A stretch of DNA of 64,000 bases from contig CM035162.1 in the NCBI GenBank assembly GCA_020205615.1, positions 35,614,479-35,678,478 on the forward strand, read 5' to 3'. The DNA comes from Panax quinquefolius (Eukaryota > Streptophyta > Magnoliopsida > Apiales > Araliaceae). A program made the position numbers and the translations under genes. Positions 23,830 through 36,640 of this stretch are shown piece after piece. The notes below the pieces were generated by a model. That model searched no databases, was not told where the DNA came from, and was given only the letters and a program-made list of their open reading frames with translations. Numbering within the stretch: position 1 is the first letter of the stretch; each line of letters starts with the position of its first letter.

Positions 23830-25960
23830 TTTTTCTTTAAGTCAAGGTTCTACTTGGGTATTGGATACCGACTTTGGTTATCATAAATATAGATTTATGA
23901 AGGGACCAAGTAGAAGTAGAAAGCTAAACAAAGATAAGTAATCCTATGTGTGGAAAATGAAGCAAAGGTTGCTGCATTAGCTATAGAAACTTATAGTTTA
24001 GCAATGCTTACGGCAAATCTATTAAGTCAATAAGTTGTTATTGTATTCCAATTCTTGTTAGAAATATTATTTCCATTTTATTGTTGGACAATAAAATTTT
24101 TGGTATTATAATTAAGAACAATTGTTGTTCTATTTATAATTATAATGTTTTGTATAGAATCGAATATTACTTAATGGATTTTGTATACTTGACTTACGTG
24201 AAAAATTATTTTGCAAATTGAACAAACTAGTATAAGAAAAGGAGATGATCATTCAAAGAGTTGAATGTATGTATTTGTTGAAATACAAGTGTGAATTATT
24301 TGAAAGGTTCAAAGAATTGTAAGTGAAACAAATTGACAAAGTATTAAGATTCTTTGATTAGATCAAGGAATAAATACTTGTGCAATAAGTTTCTAGATCA
24401 TCTCAAATGGTTTTCTCATAATGGACACATCTTGATACTGAAATAATTGATTGATGTATCCGAAAGGTAAAATAATACCTTGTTGGACATGGTGCGGTCC
24501 ATAATGATTTTACCGACATTCCAATATCCTCTAGGGTCATGTCCTAGAAATGGCTACATATCTACTAAAAAGGTAACCTTAAAATCGGCCCCAAGACTCC
24601 ATAAAAGTTATGGATGGGGAGGATTCTTAATCTTAAGTATGTTAAGATAAGGGTTGTCCAACTTATGTGAAAAGGTTTGAAGGATAAGCTTGGGACAAGA
24701 TTTGACATGTCAGATTTGTTGGACATCCTAAAGTAAGTTTAGGGTATATGTTCTATAATCCTACTTAGCAAAAGGTGTTTGTTACGAAAATACGCCGCAT
24801 AAGATAAAGGTGTTTATCATTGAAGGGCTAGTGGGAGGATAATAGATCTTGAAGAGTTCAAGAACCACAAAACACTATAAGTCGAATAAGAGGAACACAG
24901 TAGATAGACCTGTTGTACCACAACCAATCGTAAATCGAAATAGTACCAAGATACCTAGGAGGTATGGATTCATCATGGATGATGATGATGAGGTACGCAT
25001 CATATAAGATGATGATCCAGAGTTACATACGATGAGGTAAGAGTTCTAGTGTGTACAAAAGGGTCAGTGGAAGCGTATTGAAATTTCTAGTATTATATGT
25101 TGATATACTACGGATAAGGAATGACATACCAATGCTACAATCAGTAAAGATAAATTTGTCTAAAAATTCCTCCACGAATGATTTGGGAAGAGTATCTTAA
25201 TTGGGGATAAAATCTATATAGATAGATTCAAGAGGATGCTCGACTTAACCCAAGGAATGTATATTCATTTGATGCTAAAGTCGTTTAGCATGGCAAACTC
25301 CAAGAGATGTCTTATGTTGATGAGCCATGGAGTGTATCTCTCTTAATAGTCCCCACAGACTCCTGAAAAGAGAGGTCGCATGAGTAACAATCATGCATGC
25401 AATGAAATGTACGAGACCTGATGTTGATCAGTCATATTATGGAGAAGTTCACTATGAGTCAGTAAAAAAACATCTTAAAGTGCTTAACCGGCACTAAGGA
25501 TGTGATCATATTCATGGTGGGTCTTAATTAAAACTAGAGGGCTTAACAGACTCAAGTTTTCAAAACGATCAAGACGACGAAAAAATCCACTTTAAGGTAA
25601 AGGGTTACCTTGAATAGTGGTGCGTTGAATTGAAAGGTTCCAAACAAAGAAAGAGTTGCTTTGGGTTTAGTGATAAAGACAAAGTAAATAGCTATAAATG
25701 AAGTCGCAAGTTGATTGTTTGGATTAAAAGTTCATTACGTAATCTAGGAATAGTTCCTAAGTCTCATCTTGAATCTAAACATGTGTTGTGGCACTTTCAT
25801 TTGATTATTAGAATCATTGAAAGATGGGAAATCACTATAGAGATAGTGGACTCTCATGAACAACATTACATATCCATTAACTAAAGCTTATCCAACAATG
25901 GATAATCGCCACTTAGAGAAAAGAGTATAAGATACCATGACGATCGGCTTTAGTGCAAGT
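23830..25960 (+). pseudogene. Copia pol remnant (plus element), strongly reduced
   Basis: At about 23845-23880 a STWVLDTDFG-like stretch corresponds to the Copia protease active-site region, with Asp where Gly is usual. Near 25085-25110 the remains of a YVDD-like reverse transcriptase motif can be read, followed by RNase H-like segments up to about 25950. The whole pol is only about 2.1 kb, well short of a Copia pol, so integrase and much of RT have been lost. Stops are frequent. The plus and minus copies share this reduced structure, so the deletion pre-dates their duplication or the family is non-autonomous. Confidence 0.6.
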
Positions 25961-25967
25961 GGGAGAT

Positions 25968-27861
25968 TGAAAGTAGTATGCATACAAGCCAATCATGTTT
26001 GATGATAAAGCATATACTTTGTAAACAATCTTATTTATTTATTAATAAAAGTATTAATTTATTAAAGGCTTTTAATTATCTACATGATGTTGTTTTACAA
26101 TATGTGATAAACCCATAGTTTTAAGCAATGCTTTTAGAATAATGATGATGATCATTCTAATGAGATCTAAATTCTTAGAAAGCTTAAAACTAAAATAGTT
26201 CCCAATCGTTGGATTACTAAATTGGGGATTAGTAAATCCTGATAGATTGGTACATATATTACTTGTTTCATTGGATGAGGATGATTGATCTCATGATCAT
26301 TTGTGTGGAGACACTAAAGCAAGTACGTAGGTGCTTATTAGAGAATAAGTTCATCGAACGCATTGGCTCGCTAAGGAATACCTAATGGAGTTTTATTTGC
26401 TGTCAATAGAAATTCACAGTAGTGATAGTAGTCTACAAGTGATCCTTGGACTTGAGATCATCATAGTATCTTGTGTATGATGAGTTATACTTTGACTTAT
26501 TCCTTAAGACCCTTAGGGTATATCAAAGGGTATGCTTGGGTATAATAAGTTGTACATGGAGATAATGTATGATCAATAAAGAATCTACCACTTCTAATAA
26601 AAGAAGAGAAATGTCCTATGTGATTCGATAAATGACAACCCAAAGAGTCCTTGGCAAAAGCGTAATGAAATTAGAAAGGAGTTTCTAATTTGCATTATTT
26701 GAGTTAGTGCATTTAAGGATCGAATACAAATAATTAAATAAAATAAGACTTTGACAAGAATTCCATGTCTTATATTTAATTGGGACATTGTATGGTGGAA
26801 GGATTGAATTGTTTAAGAACTATTTACTCAAAGGTTCTTTTATGATTAATGTTGAAATCTATATTATCCGGAAAGTCGTTGATCGCTGGAGGCTTATCCT
26901 ATTGTAGAATAAATATTATTTATTTAAATAAATTAATTGTTTAATTTATTTATCTAAATAAGATTAGAATTGTTCTAATTGATTTATTCACAACCTGGTT
27001 TAATATGGAGAACCTAAAAGGGTCACACCATAAAAGGAAGAATAATTATTTAAGAAGTTAATGGCATAATCGTAATAATATATTTAAGTATATTTAATTT
27101 AATCTATGGTGATAGAATAAATTAAATAGCTTAATATTTATTATTTAATATTTTAAAAATATTAAATATAAATTAATAAGAGGAGTCTTATTAATATTAT
27201 TACAATTATTATTATTTTAATTTCTAAAAGAGTTTAGGAATTAATTTAATATAAGTACTCTCATTTATTCCTAATAAGATTAGGAGGTTAAATTAATTAA
27301 AAGAGTTTAATTAATTATCCCTAATAAGATTAGGGGAGCCTAATTAATTAAAAGAATTTAATTAATTAAATAAAACTCAATTTCTTAATTGTTAAGGAGT
27401 GTTGCCCACATCAATAAATAAGAGGAGTCTTATTATGGGTGGTGGGGTTGTTGACTTTTTCAACATACGACATAATTCCAATTATTGGGAGAGAGTACAC
27501 CTTTTCTATGAGATAGAAAAACTAGGGTTTAGCCAACCACCCATCTTCTTGAAATCCTTATTCTTCCTTGGTGGATCACCTCTGTGAGGCCAAACGCTTG
27601 GTGGCTAACGCTGATCAAAGGAAAGAACAAAACCCCGGTGGATTCAAGTTGAATGCGAAAGGATTTGGAGGTGAACTTGTATCTGAGAAGCTCGATCTTC
27701 AAGGGTATGATTTTATTCTTTATCTTTTCGTTTAATTAATAATTGTGCATAAAGGGTGATCCGGGTATATGGTTTGTAAATTTTTTTTAAACTCTGATTT
27801 TACACGCTTTCGCATTATTTTTGCAATTTGATTGCGCACATGAATATTACAAAACCTAACA
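25968..27861 (+). repeat. 3' LTR of the plus-strand Copia element
   Basis: It begins TGAAAGTAGTATGCATAC after the polypurine tract at 25957-25966 and ends AAAACCTAACA. It is about as long as the 5' LTR, differing by scattered substitutions and 1-3-base indels. Confidence 0.87.
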
Positions 27862-28449
27862 ATCAGATCACAAAGGTATGGGATATATCGAGGTCATTTT
27901 AGAAGAAGAATTTCATCTTCAACCGCATCATTCTCGAGTATAGCAAGGATGACTAACTTAACTTCTTGATTAAGGATACCTTAAGTTCATATCTCTAACC
28001 GGTTGATTACTAAGGACTTCAAAGATTTCTTTCTAGTGTGGATAATCAAGGAGCCGGAAGAACCGGAAATGTCTTCAATGATAATCTCGGGGTTCTAGCA
28101 CGCTCAAAAATAATTTTAACAAAGCTTCCATCGTAAAACGTTGAATGTTTTCATTATTTAACAAATTATTAACCACGGGTCATTGCGGCAATTCATCAGG
28201 TAAAGTCCATTGATTAGTAAAGTAATATCCTTCCAAAGAATCTGTTTCTGGATCCGATATTAGCATCAATAGTTGAACTTTCTTGAATTAAAACCGCTTG
28301 ATCTTTGGACTTTTATTAAGAGTATGAACATTTCAAGTTTGATCTCATTGACGAGCAGTAAATTTGTAAATCAAAGCAAACGGGTTCGCATCTTTCAATC
28401 ATTCGAGTAATCTCTCCATCATTTTTAAGTTATTTAATGATAAGGCTTC

Positions 28450-28800
28450 AATAAGTTTTGATCACTAAGACTCAAGGTGAAATCGTGAAAGCAATTGAAA
28501 TGGATAGGTCCATTATGCAAACTTGCTTCCATGGCACCAATAATACTGGATAATAATTCAAAAATCTAGCAGATCTCTAAGCGCGTGAGGCCGATAGATT
28601 TAATTAATTCCTTCTGTCAGAGAGGTTCGACCGCAACTTGAACAAGACCTATGTGAATAAAATTGTAACCCTTCTTTCGCGGTTTTTAATAACTTCCGCG
28701 TATAAAAGACTACAATTTTCAGATTCTTTGTTAATTGCATAAACTCTTTCAACCTGCTTTGACATTATAGTCATTGAACTAATCTGTAAAAGGTCGAATG
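28450..28800 (-). pseudogene. Caulimovirid movement protein remnant
   Basis: Read on the minus strand from about 28790 to 28450, the sequence matches the conserved central part of a caulimovirid cell-to-cell movement protein (30K superfamily). There is a frame change at about 28640-28650 and stops within the next 60 bases. In the viruses this protein enlarges plasmodesmata. No intact protein can be encoded here. Confidence 0.55.
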
Positions 28801-29227
28801 ATAAATATCTTTAGAGATACTTGTGGCATGTTCCAAATTGTGTAAAACTTTGATTAATGTTTTCATAACTATGTTCTTCTCAAGTTAATTATGTCCAGGA
28901 AATGAGGAAAAGCCTAATTGCTACATTAACCCAAGATCGGATTTGAATAACCTACTCATTTCGATTGCTTCAAAATAAAATCTTACTCAAGGTCCATACA
29001 CGACATTACCCTCTGCTAACCTGGGGTGCAGATTTCCATACCTATGTTTCTATAAATCTTACAACGTTCCGCCACACCCTCGAGACTTACAAAGGTTAAA
29101 ATACTAACCAGGTGGACTACATGTAAAATAAGGTGCATTTCAAACTTTATGGAAGAAGATGATTTTGAAAAGTAAAGAGAAATTTGATTAAAAACGATAT
29201 ACCAATTCAAATACCAACAAAAAAAAA

Positions 29228-29242
29228 CGGCTTTTGATACCA
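29228..29242 (-). promoter_or_regulatory. Met-tRNA primer-binding site of the viral fragment
   Basis: The minus strand reads TGGTATCAAAAGCCG, close to the TGGTATCAGAGC consensus. It is not adjacent to an LTR end, as it would be in a retrotransposon, which supports a pararetroviral origin. Confidence 0.6.
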
Positions 29243-29449
29243 TGAGAGGTGTAGGAGACCGTTAAGAATGAGATGAGAAGAAGCCATAATCATGCATACA
29301 ACCGTAGGTCCCAAAGGATGCTTATAAAAAATGTGTCCTAGTGAACCGCATTGTCCATGCTTCGAAGATTAATAACAACTTATCACTCTAATCACTCATC
29401 CATTTCAAACCTAATTAATGTCAGCCTAAATAAAATTAATCGTCAATAA

Positions 29450-31288
29450 CACAAAATATTCATGAACGCAATCAAATTGCAAAAATAAGCTAAAACGTAT
29501 AAAATCGTAGTTTAAAAATTTTACAAACCATATACCCGATCACCCTTTATGCACAATTATTAATTAAACGAAAAAGATGAATAAGAAACATACCCTTGAA
29601 GATCCGAGCTTCCTCGTGCACAAGTTCACCTCCAATCTTTTTCGCGTTCAACTTGAATCCACCGGTTTGGTTCTTCCTTTGATCAACGTTAGCCACCCAA
29701 GTGTTTGGCCTCTGAGAGGTGATCCACCAAGAAAGAAGAAGGATTTAAGAAGATGGGTATTTGGCTAAACCCCTAGTTTTTCTATCTCTATAGAAAAGAG
29801 CGCATACTCTCCCAACCATTGAATTATTACGTATGAATTCGATATCCGATATAAGACTCTCTTATAAAGATATCAAGTAACCCTATTAAAATAAAGGTAT
29901 TATTTAATTAAACCTTTTTTAATTAAAGGGGCTCCTAATCTTATTAGGGATAATTAATTAAACTCCTTTAACTAATTTTCCTTCCTAATCCAATTAGGAA
30001 TAAATGAGAGTACTTATATTAAATTAATTCCTAAACTCTTTTAGAAATTAAAATAATAATAATAATTGTAATAATATTAATAAGACTCTCTTATTAATTT
30101 ATATTTAATATTTCTAAAATATTAAATAATAATATTAAGCTATTTAATTTATTCTATCACCATAGATTAAATTAAATATACATAACATATTATTACGATT
30201 ATGCCATTAACTTCTTAAATAATTATTCTTCCTTTTATGGTGTGACCTTTTAGGTTCTCCATATTAAACCTATTGTGAATAAATCAATTAGAATAATTCT
30301 AATCTTATTTAAATAAATAAATTAAACAATTAATTTATTTAAATAAATAATATTTATTCTACAATAGGATAAGCCTCCCTACAATCAACGACTTTCCGTA
30401 TAATATAGATTTCAACATTAATCATAAAAGAACCTTTGAGTAAATAGTTACCGTATAAATTCAATCCTTCCACCATACAATGTCCCAATTAAATATAAGA
30501 TATGAAATTACTCACAAGTCTTATTTTATTTAATTATATGTATTTCGATCCTTAAATGCACAACTCAAATAATGCAAATTAGAAACTCCTTTCTAATTTC
30601 ATTCTCGCCGCCAAGGACTACTGGGTTGTCATTTATCGAATCACATAGACATTTCTCTTTTTTATTAGAAGTGGTAGATTCTTTATCGATCATATATTAT
30701 CTCCATGCATAACTTATTATACCCAAGCATACCCTTTGATATACCCTAAGGGTCTTAAGGAATAAGTCAAAGTATAACTCATCATACACAAGATACTATG
30801 ATGATCTCAAGTCCAAGGATCACTTGACTACTATCACTACAGAATTCCTATCGACAGCAAGTAAAACTCCATTAGGTATTCCTTAGCGAGCCACGCTCAA
30901 AGGAACTTATTCTCTAATAAGCACCTACATACTTGCTTTAGTGTTCCACACAAATGATCATGAGATCAATCATCCTCATCCAACGAAAGCAAGCAACGAT
31001 GTACTAATCTATCCGGATTCACTAATCCCCAATTTAGTAATCCAACGATTGGGAACTATTTTAGTTTTAAGCTTTCTAAGAATTTAGATCTCATTAGAAT
31101 GATCATCATCATTATTCTAAAAGCATTGCTTAAAACTATGGGTTTATCACATATTATAAAACAAAGATCATGTAGATAATTAAAAGCCTTTAATAAATTA
31201 ATACTTTTTATTAATAAATGAATAAGATTGTTACAAAGTATATGCTTTATCATCAAACATGATCGGGCTTGTGTGCATACTACTTTCA
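29450..31288 (-). repeat. 3' LTR of the minus-strand Copia element
   Basis: Inverted counterpart of 25968-27861. Its distal end near 29450-29460 deviates from the expected TGTTAGGTTTTG, so the boundary is approximate. Confidence 0.8.
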
Positions 31289-33500
31289 ATCTCCCACTTG
31301 CACTAAAGCCAATCGTCATGGTATCTCATACTCTTCTTCTCTAAGTGACGATTATCCTCGCCGTTGGATAAGCTTTAGTTAATGGATATGTAATGTTGTT
31401 CATGAGAGTCCACTATCTCTATAGTGATTTCCCATCTTTCAATGATTCTAATAATCAAATGAAAGTGCCACAACACATGTTTAGATCCAAGATGAGACTT
31501 AGAACTATTCCTAGTTCTCAGAATGAACTTTTAATCCAAACAATCAACTTGCAGCCTTCATTTATAGCTATATACTTTGTCTTTATCACTAAACCAACAA
31601 CTCTTTGTTTTGCTTGAACATTTCCAATTCACTTTACTCACCGCTCAAGATAACGCTTTACCTTAAAGTGAATTTTCTGTCATCTTGGTCTCGTCTCGAA
31701 AAAACTTGAGTCTGCTAAGCCCTCTAGTTTTAATTTAGACCCACCATGAATATGATCACATCCTTAGTGCTAGTTAAGCACTTTAAGATGTTTTTCAACG
31801 ACTCATAGTGAACTTCTCCATAATATGACCGATCAACATCGTGTCTCAGACATTTCATCAGCATACATGATTGTCACTCATGCGACCTCTCTTTTTTGAG
31901 TCTATGGGGACTATTAAGAGAGATACACTCCATACTCATCGACATGAGACATCTCTTGAGTTTGCCATGCTAAACGACTTTAGCATCAAATGAATATACG
32001 CCCTCGGGTTAAGTTGAGCATCCTTTTAAATCTATCTATATAGATTTATATCCCCAATTAAGATACTCTTCCAAATCATTCATGGAGGAATGTTTAGACA
32101 ACTTTATCTTTACCGATCAGAGCATTGGTATGTTATTCCTTATCCGTAGTATATCAACATATAATACTAGAAATGTCATAACGCCCCCACTCACCCTTTT
32201 GTACACACTAGGTTCAGAAACTCTTACCTCATCAAAACGAATGTAATTCGAGAAACTTGATCATCATCTTCTATGATGTGTCGATCATCATCTCATCATC
32301 ATCATCATCCATGATGAATCCATACCTCCTCGGTATCTTCAAGACTATTCCGATTTTACGATTCAACAGGTACAATAGTCTATCTACAAGTTCCTCTTAT
32401 TCGACTTTTAGTGTTTTGTGGTTCTCTTGAACTCTTCAAGATCTATTATCCTCCCACTAGCCCCTTCAATGATAAACACTTTTATCTTAGAAGGTAGCGT
32501 GTTTCATGAATAAACACCTTTGCTAAGTAGGATTATAGAACATATACCCTAAACTTACTTTAGGATGTCCCACAAATCAGATATGTCAAATCTTGTCCCA
32601 AGCTTATCCTTTGAAACCTTTTCACATAAGTTGACAACCCCTTATCTTAACATACTTAAGATTAGGAATCCTCCCTGTCCATAACTTTTATGGAGTCTTG
32701 GAGTGGATTTTGAGGTTACCTTTTCAGATATGCGTACCATTTCTAGACATTATCCCAAAAGATATAAATGGAATGTCAGAAAAATCATTATGGACCGCAT
32801 CTATGTCCAACAAGGTACGATTTTTCATTTTCGATACACATCAATCAATTATTACGTATCGATGTGTCCATTATGAGAAAACCATTTGAGATGATCTAGA
32901 AACTTATCGCACAAGTATTTATTCCTCGATCTAATCAAAGAATCTTAATACATTGCCAATTTGTTTCACTTCAAATTCTTTTGAACCTTTCAAATAATTC
33001 ACACTTGTATTTTAAAAATACACACATTCAACTCTTTAAATGATCATCTCCTTTTCTTATACTAATTTGTTCAATATGCAAAATTATTTTCACGTAAGTC
33101 AAGTATACAAAATTTATTAAGTAATATTCCAATTCTATACAAAAAATTATTATTATAAATAGAACAACAATTGTTCTTAATTATAATACCAAAGATTTCA
33201 TCATCCAACAATAAAATGGAAATAATATTTTAACAAGAACTGGAATACAATAACAACTTATCGACTTAATAGATTTTCCAGTAGTATTGCTAAACTATAA
33301 GTTTCTATGGGCTAATATGGCAACCTTTTGCTACATTTCCCATACATAGATTACTTATATTTGTTTAGCTTTCTACTGCTTTGGTCCTTCATAAATCTAT
33401 ATTTATGATAACCAAAGTCAGATCCAATACCCAAGTAGAACCTCGACTTAAAGAAAAATTTATTTTAAATCATGAACAAAATTTTGTATTTGTAAATCAA
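31289..33500 (-). pseudogene. Copia pol remnant (minus element)
   Basis: This is the inverted homologue of 23830-25960, with the same order of short matching blocks and many stops. No domain is intact. Plus-strand frames of 60-87 codons across this region are chance readings of the opposite strand. Confidence 0.55.
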
Positions 33501-34330
33501 ACTTCACTAAGCTTCTTTCGTTAGCCTCTCGCAAGATGCTTCTCGCAGCTTTCTTTCCAAAGGTCCAGGCTTATTGCAAGGGAAGCAAACTCCTTGCTAT
33601 CCGTACGCTTTTATTCTTATTATCCTTTGTTTTTGCCTTTCTATATACCTTCTTTGAATCGCTCTTCTTTTCGTAAGATCCTTTGGCCCCTACCAAGAAG
33701 ACATGGTCTTTCTTGGTTGAAAGTGACTCTCATCATTTTTCAACATGTTAAGCAAATCAACGAAGTTTATATCTAGCTTGTTCATATGAAAATTCACAAC
33801 AATTGTGAAAGGAGTCCGGAGTGAGTGAAAGATCAAATCTTAGCTCAACTCTCCATCCATGACAAAACCAGTTGTCCTAATTTATCAATCAAATTGATTA
33901 TGTTAAGGACTTTTTCTCTCATCATATAGTGCCATCGGCCATTCTAGATCGGAAGAGCTCCTTAGATATCCGATATCTATCACCCCTTTTTTCCTCACCA
34001 TCAACTACTTGATGTATAGGAATATAAGTAAGCATCCATAGTTTCATGCCGACGCAAAACTCGCTACTTACTACGGATGCGAGCATGATGCATCGAGCCA
34101 ATCACAGCATCATCTTGCCACTTTCTAAAAGTAGCAATGTCTTCCTCGAGGCATTATCTCGCAAACATTGCGTAGGATAGGCGATATTAAGGACATAAGA
34201 TAACTTTTTGCCCATGAGAACTATTCTCAAATTCCTTAACCAATCCGCTTAATTCTTGGCCCATTAATTTAGCATCTAATATGCTTCTTCGCAGTGATAG
34301 TAATTTTAGACATTGTAAAATTTCAGAAAT
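33500..34330 (-). pseudogene. Copia gag remnant (minus element)
   Basis: Minus-strand homologue of 22975-23780. The zinc knuckle near 33530-33600 has lost spacing and the His position (CFPCNKPGP-like), so it is more decayed than in the plus copy. Multiple stops. Confidence 0.6.
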
Positions 34331-34517
34331 GAATTTGTAATTAACAACATTTTAACATACATTCTTTTATTAATTACCAAAATAAATTAGGTCTTGTTTT
34401 AAATTGGTATCTCCCACTATTTTCTTCAAACTATATTACCTCAATATATATAGTTTAGCAAAATCTAATTAAAGATCTACTAAAGTGAGAATAAGGATCC
34501 CATTTCAAATGTATATA

Positions 34518-34817
34518 GCCTTGTGGTGACACAACAAACTATATATAAATAAATAGGTAGACAACTCTCACAATTACATCAACTACGCAACTCCTTTATT
34601 TTTTGCCTCTTAGATTATTTTGATCAAATGGTGGCACATCCGAATCAAAATTATCCAAGTTAAGTCCAACCTAGCACTCCATATATTCAAAAAGAAAAAT
34701 ATCATCCTTGTGGTGACACAACAAAAAACAATATTGTTCAATTTTCTTTATAAGCATCAAATGTGATAAATTAACATCTTAAATACTTAATATTTGCCTT
34801 GTGGTGACACAACAAAC
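34518..34817 (-). repeat. Hairpin-forming leader repeats, minus Copia copy
   Basis: CCTTGTGGTGACACAACAA occurs at about 34518, 34706 and 34798 with nearly the same spacing as in the plus copy. The repeat sequence itself is unchanged while the surroundings have diverged. Confidence 0.7.
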
Positions 34818-34819
34818 TC

Positions 34820-36627
34820 ATATTAAATATTTAATACTCTATTAATTTTATCATGCTAGAAGGCTGACGCTCGATATTCCAAATATCTTTGAACGCTTAG
34901 ACTTAATATAAAAAAAAATTGAGGGATTTATTATTAAATGTCTCATCTTGTTTACATACATACATATATATATATATAAAAATACGCTATTATATTAATT
35001 AACATGCTAAACATGTTTTATATATAATATATAATATATATAGTATAAGCATGCATATATAGAATACTATATTCTACCCTTGATTGATTATGGACTTTTA
35101 TTCTAGTTTGTTCACTAGAGCCACCAAGTGAACCAAAAGGTCAAACCCTAGGGTGCAAGAATTAATATTTAAATATAACTATTACATTTAAACCCTGCTC
35201 CATTACAAACGGGTCTTCAAGCGCCTTGCTCCTCGATCTCCAATTCTTCAAAATAATTCTAATTATTCCTATTACAAAACTATTTAAAATAAATAGAAAC
35301 CTTGATCGCTAAATCAAGGGAAGTACATAGAGAGAGATAGAATTTACATTAAGAAAATATTAGAGAAGACAGAGGTACGCAGACCCCATTTAATAAAACC
35401 CATATATTCACGCATCCAACTAAAATAAAATCCAATCACATCGGTCAATAGTCCATAATCAATCCCATTTATTATCATACACATCACCATACGCATCAAT
35501 AAATAACATTCATCTCATGAATAATAAACATTTAATATATATATTGATATCATTTAATGGGAAAATTTAGTTAAGATAAAATCTAATTTTGAATCAAAAT
35601 AAACTCTTTTATTTTAATCCAAATTTAAATCAAAATAAAACTATTTTATTTTAATTTATCCAATTTTGAATAAAATAAACTATTTTATTTTAATCAAAAT
35701 CTTTAATCAAAATAAACTCCTTTATTTTAATTAATTATGGAATCCAATTCCATGTAATAAAAAAAAATTATTAAAGGAAACACTTGATTATCTTTCCTAT
35801 TCACAAATAAACTCCTTTATTTTGAATAATATGAAATCTTATTTCATATATAAATAAACTCCTTTATTTAAGGAAAGACTCGATTCTTTTTCCTATTCAC
35901 AAATAAACCTTTTTTATTTTGAATAATATGAAATCTAATTTCATATCAAAATAAAGTCCTTTATTTAAGGAAAAATAGAATCCAATTTCAACTCCAATTA
36001 GTTATCATGGAATCCAATTTCAACTCTAATTAGTTAGCATGAAATTTAATTTTAAAATTAAAATAAACTTTATATTTTAATATTAAAATAAACCTTTTAT
36101 TTTAAAATTAAAATAAACTTTTTATTTTAATTATATAATAATAATTGAATAATATATATATATATATATAATAATAATCATTCAAATCACTCTCCATTAG
36201 ATGCGTGCATGTTAAGTAATATATATTTATATATATAACTATTACATATATATATAATATACTAGCCAAGGTCACTAATATCCATGTTTATCTAAATCTC
36301 CAGAAAGCATGATTATCTAAAAAACTTTTAACTATCATATATATATACAAGTAATTCAAGTAATCATATTAAACTTCCCACTTTCCTGTTAATCACGTGG
36401 CTAGGAATAGATAACTTGATAATATAATATATAACTATATTAAATCTAAACCAATATATATATATATATTGATTTGTGATTCCGCAATAAACCGGCTTCC
36501 ATTAGTATATATGATTTCGGTTTTTTTTTTTTAATTTTATACAACAAAATTATGCCCAATTAAATTGTTCTAAACACATATCAATATACAAATTAAATCA
36601 AACAATTAATAATTTGCATAAAGGTTT
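34820..36627 (-). other. AT-rich leader of the minus Copia element
   Basis: No coding sequence. AATAAACTCCTTTATTTT-like blocks and (AT)n tracts (about 36145-36175 and 36450-36475) mirror 20476-22470 inverted. Confidence 0.6.
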
Positions 36628-36640
36628 GGCTCGATGCCAC
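36628..36640 (-). promoter_or_regulatory. Primer-binding site of the minus Copia element
   Basis: The minus strand reads GTGGCATCGAGCC next to the LTR, a mutated form of the site at 20463-20475. Confidence 0.6.

Larger units (their letters stand above)
18565..27861 (+). mobile_element. Ty1/Copia retrotransposon, plus orientation
   Basis: LTRs at 18565-20461 and 25968-27861 both start TGAAAGTAGTATGCATAC and end AAAACCTAACA. A primer-binding site follows the 5' LTR and a polypurine tract (AAGTGGGAGA) precedes the 3' LTR. The 5.5-kb interior holds an AT-rich leader of about 2.4 kb, a gag remnant with a zinc knuckle, and a short, heavily decayed pol. Flanks are Gypsy gag on the left and a viral fragment on the right. 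No target duplication is apparent, which suggests rearrangement after insertion. Confidence 0.85.
27862..29450 (-). mobile_element. Endogenous caulimovirid (plant pararetrovirus) fragment, degenerate
   Basis: On the minus strand this segment starts, near 29242, with a primer-binding site complementary to initiator methionine tRNA, which is the conventional genome origin in Caulimoviridae. About 450 bp downstream lies a broken reading frame whose conserved core (about 28480-28790) resembles the family's movement protein. Stops and frame changes occur throughout, so it is a dead integrated copy. The rest of the genome (capsid, protease, RT) is not seen: the fragment is cut off by the Copia LTR at 27861. 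Family assignment rests on the movement protein pattern plus the primer site; genus cannot be given. Confidence 0.6.

Noticed and set aside
31393..31617. Plus-strand frame of 74 codons inside the minus Copia element
   Set aside because: Antisense of the pol remnant, with no motif and no counterpart in the plus copy.
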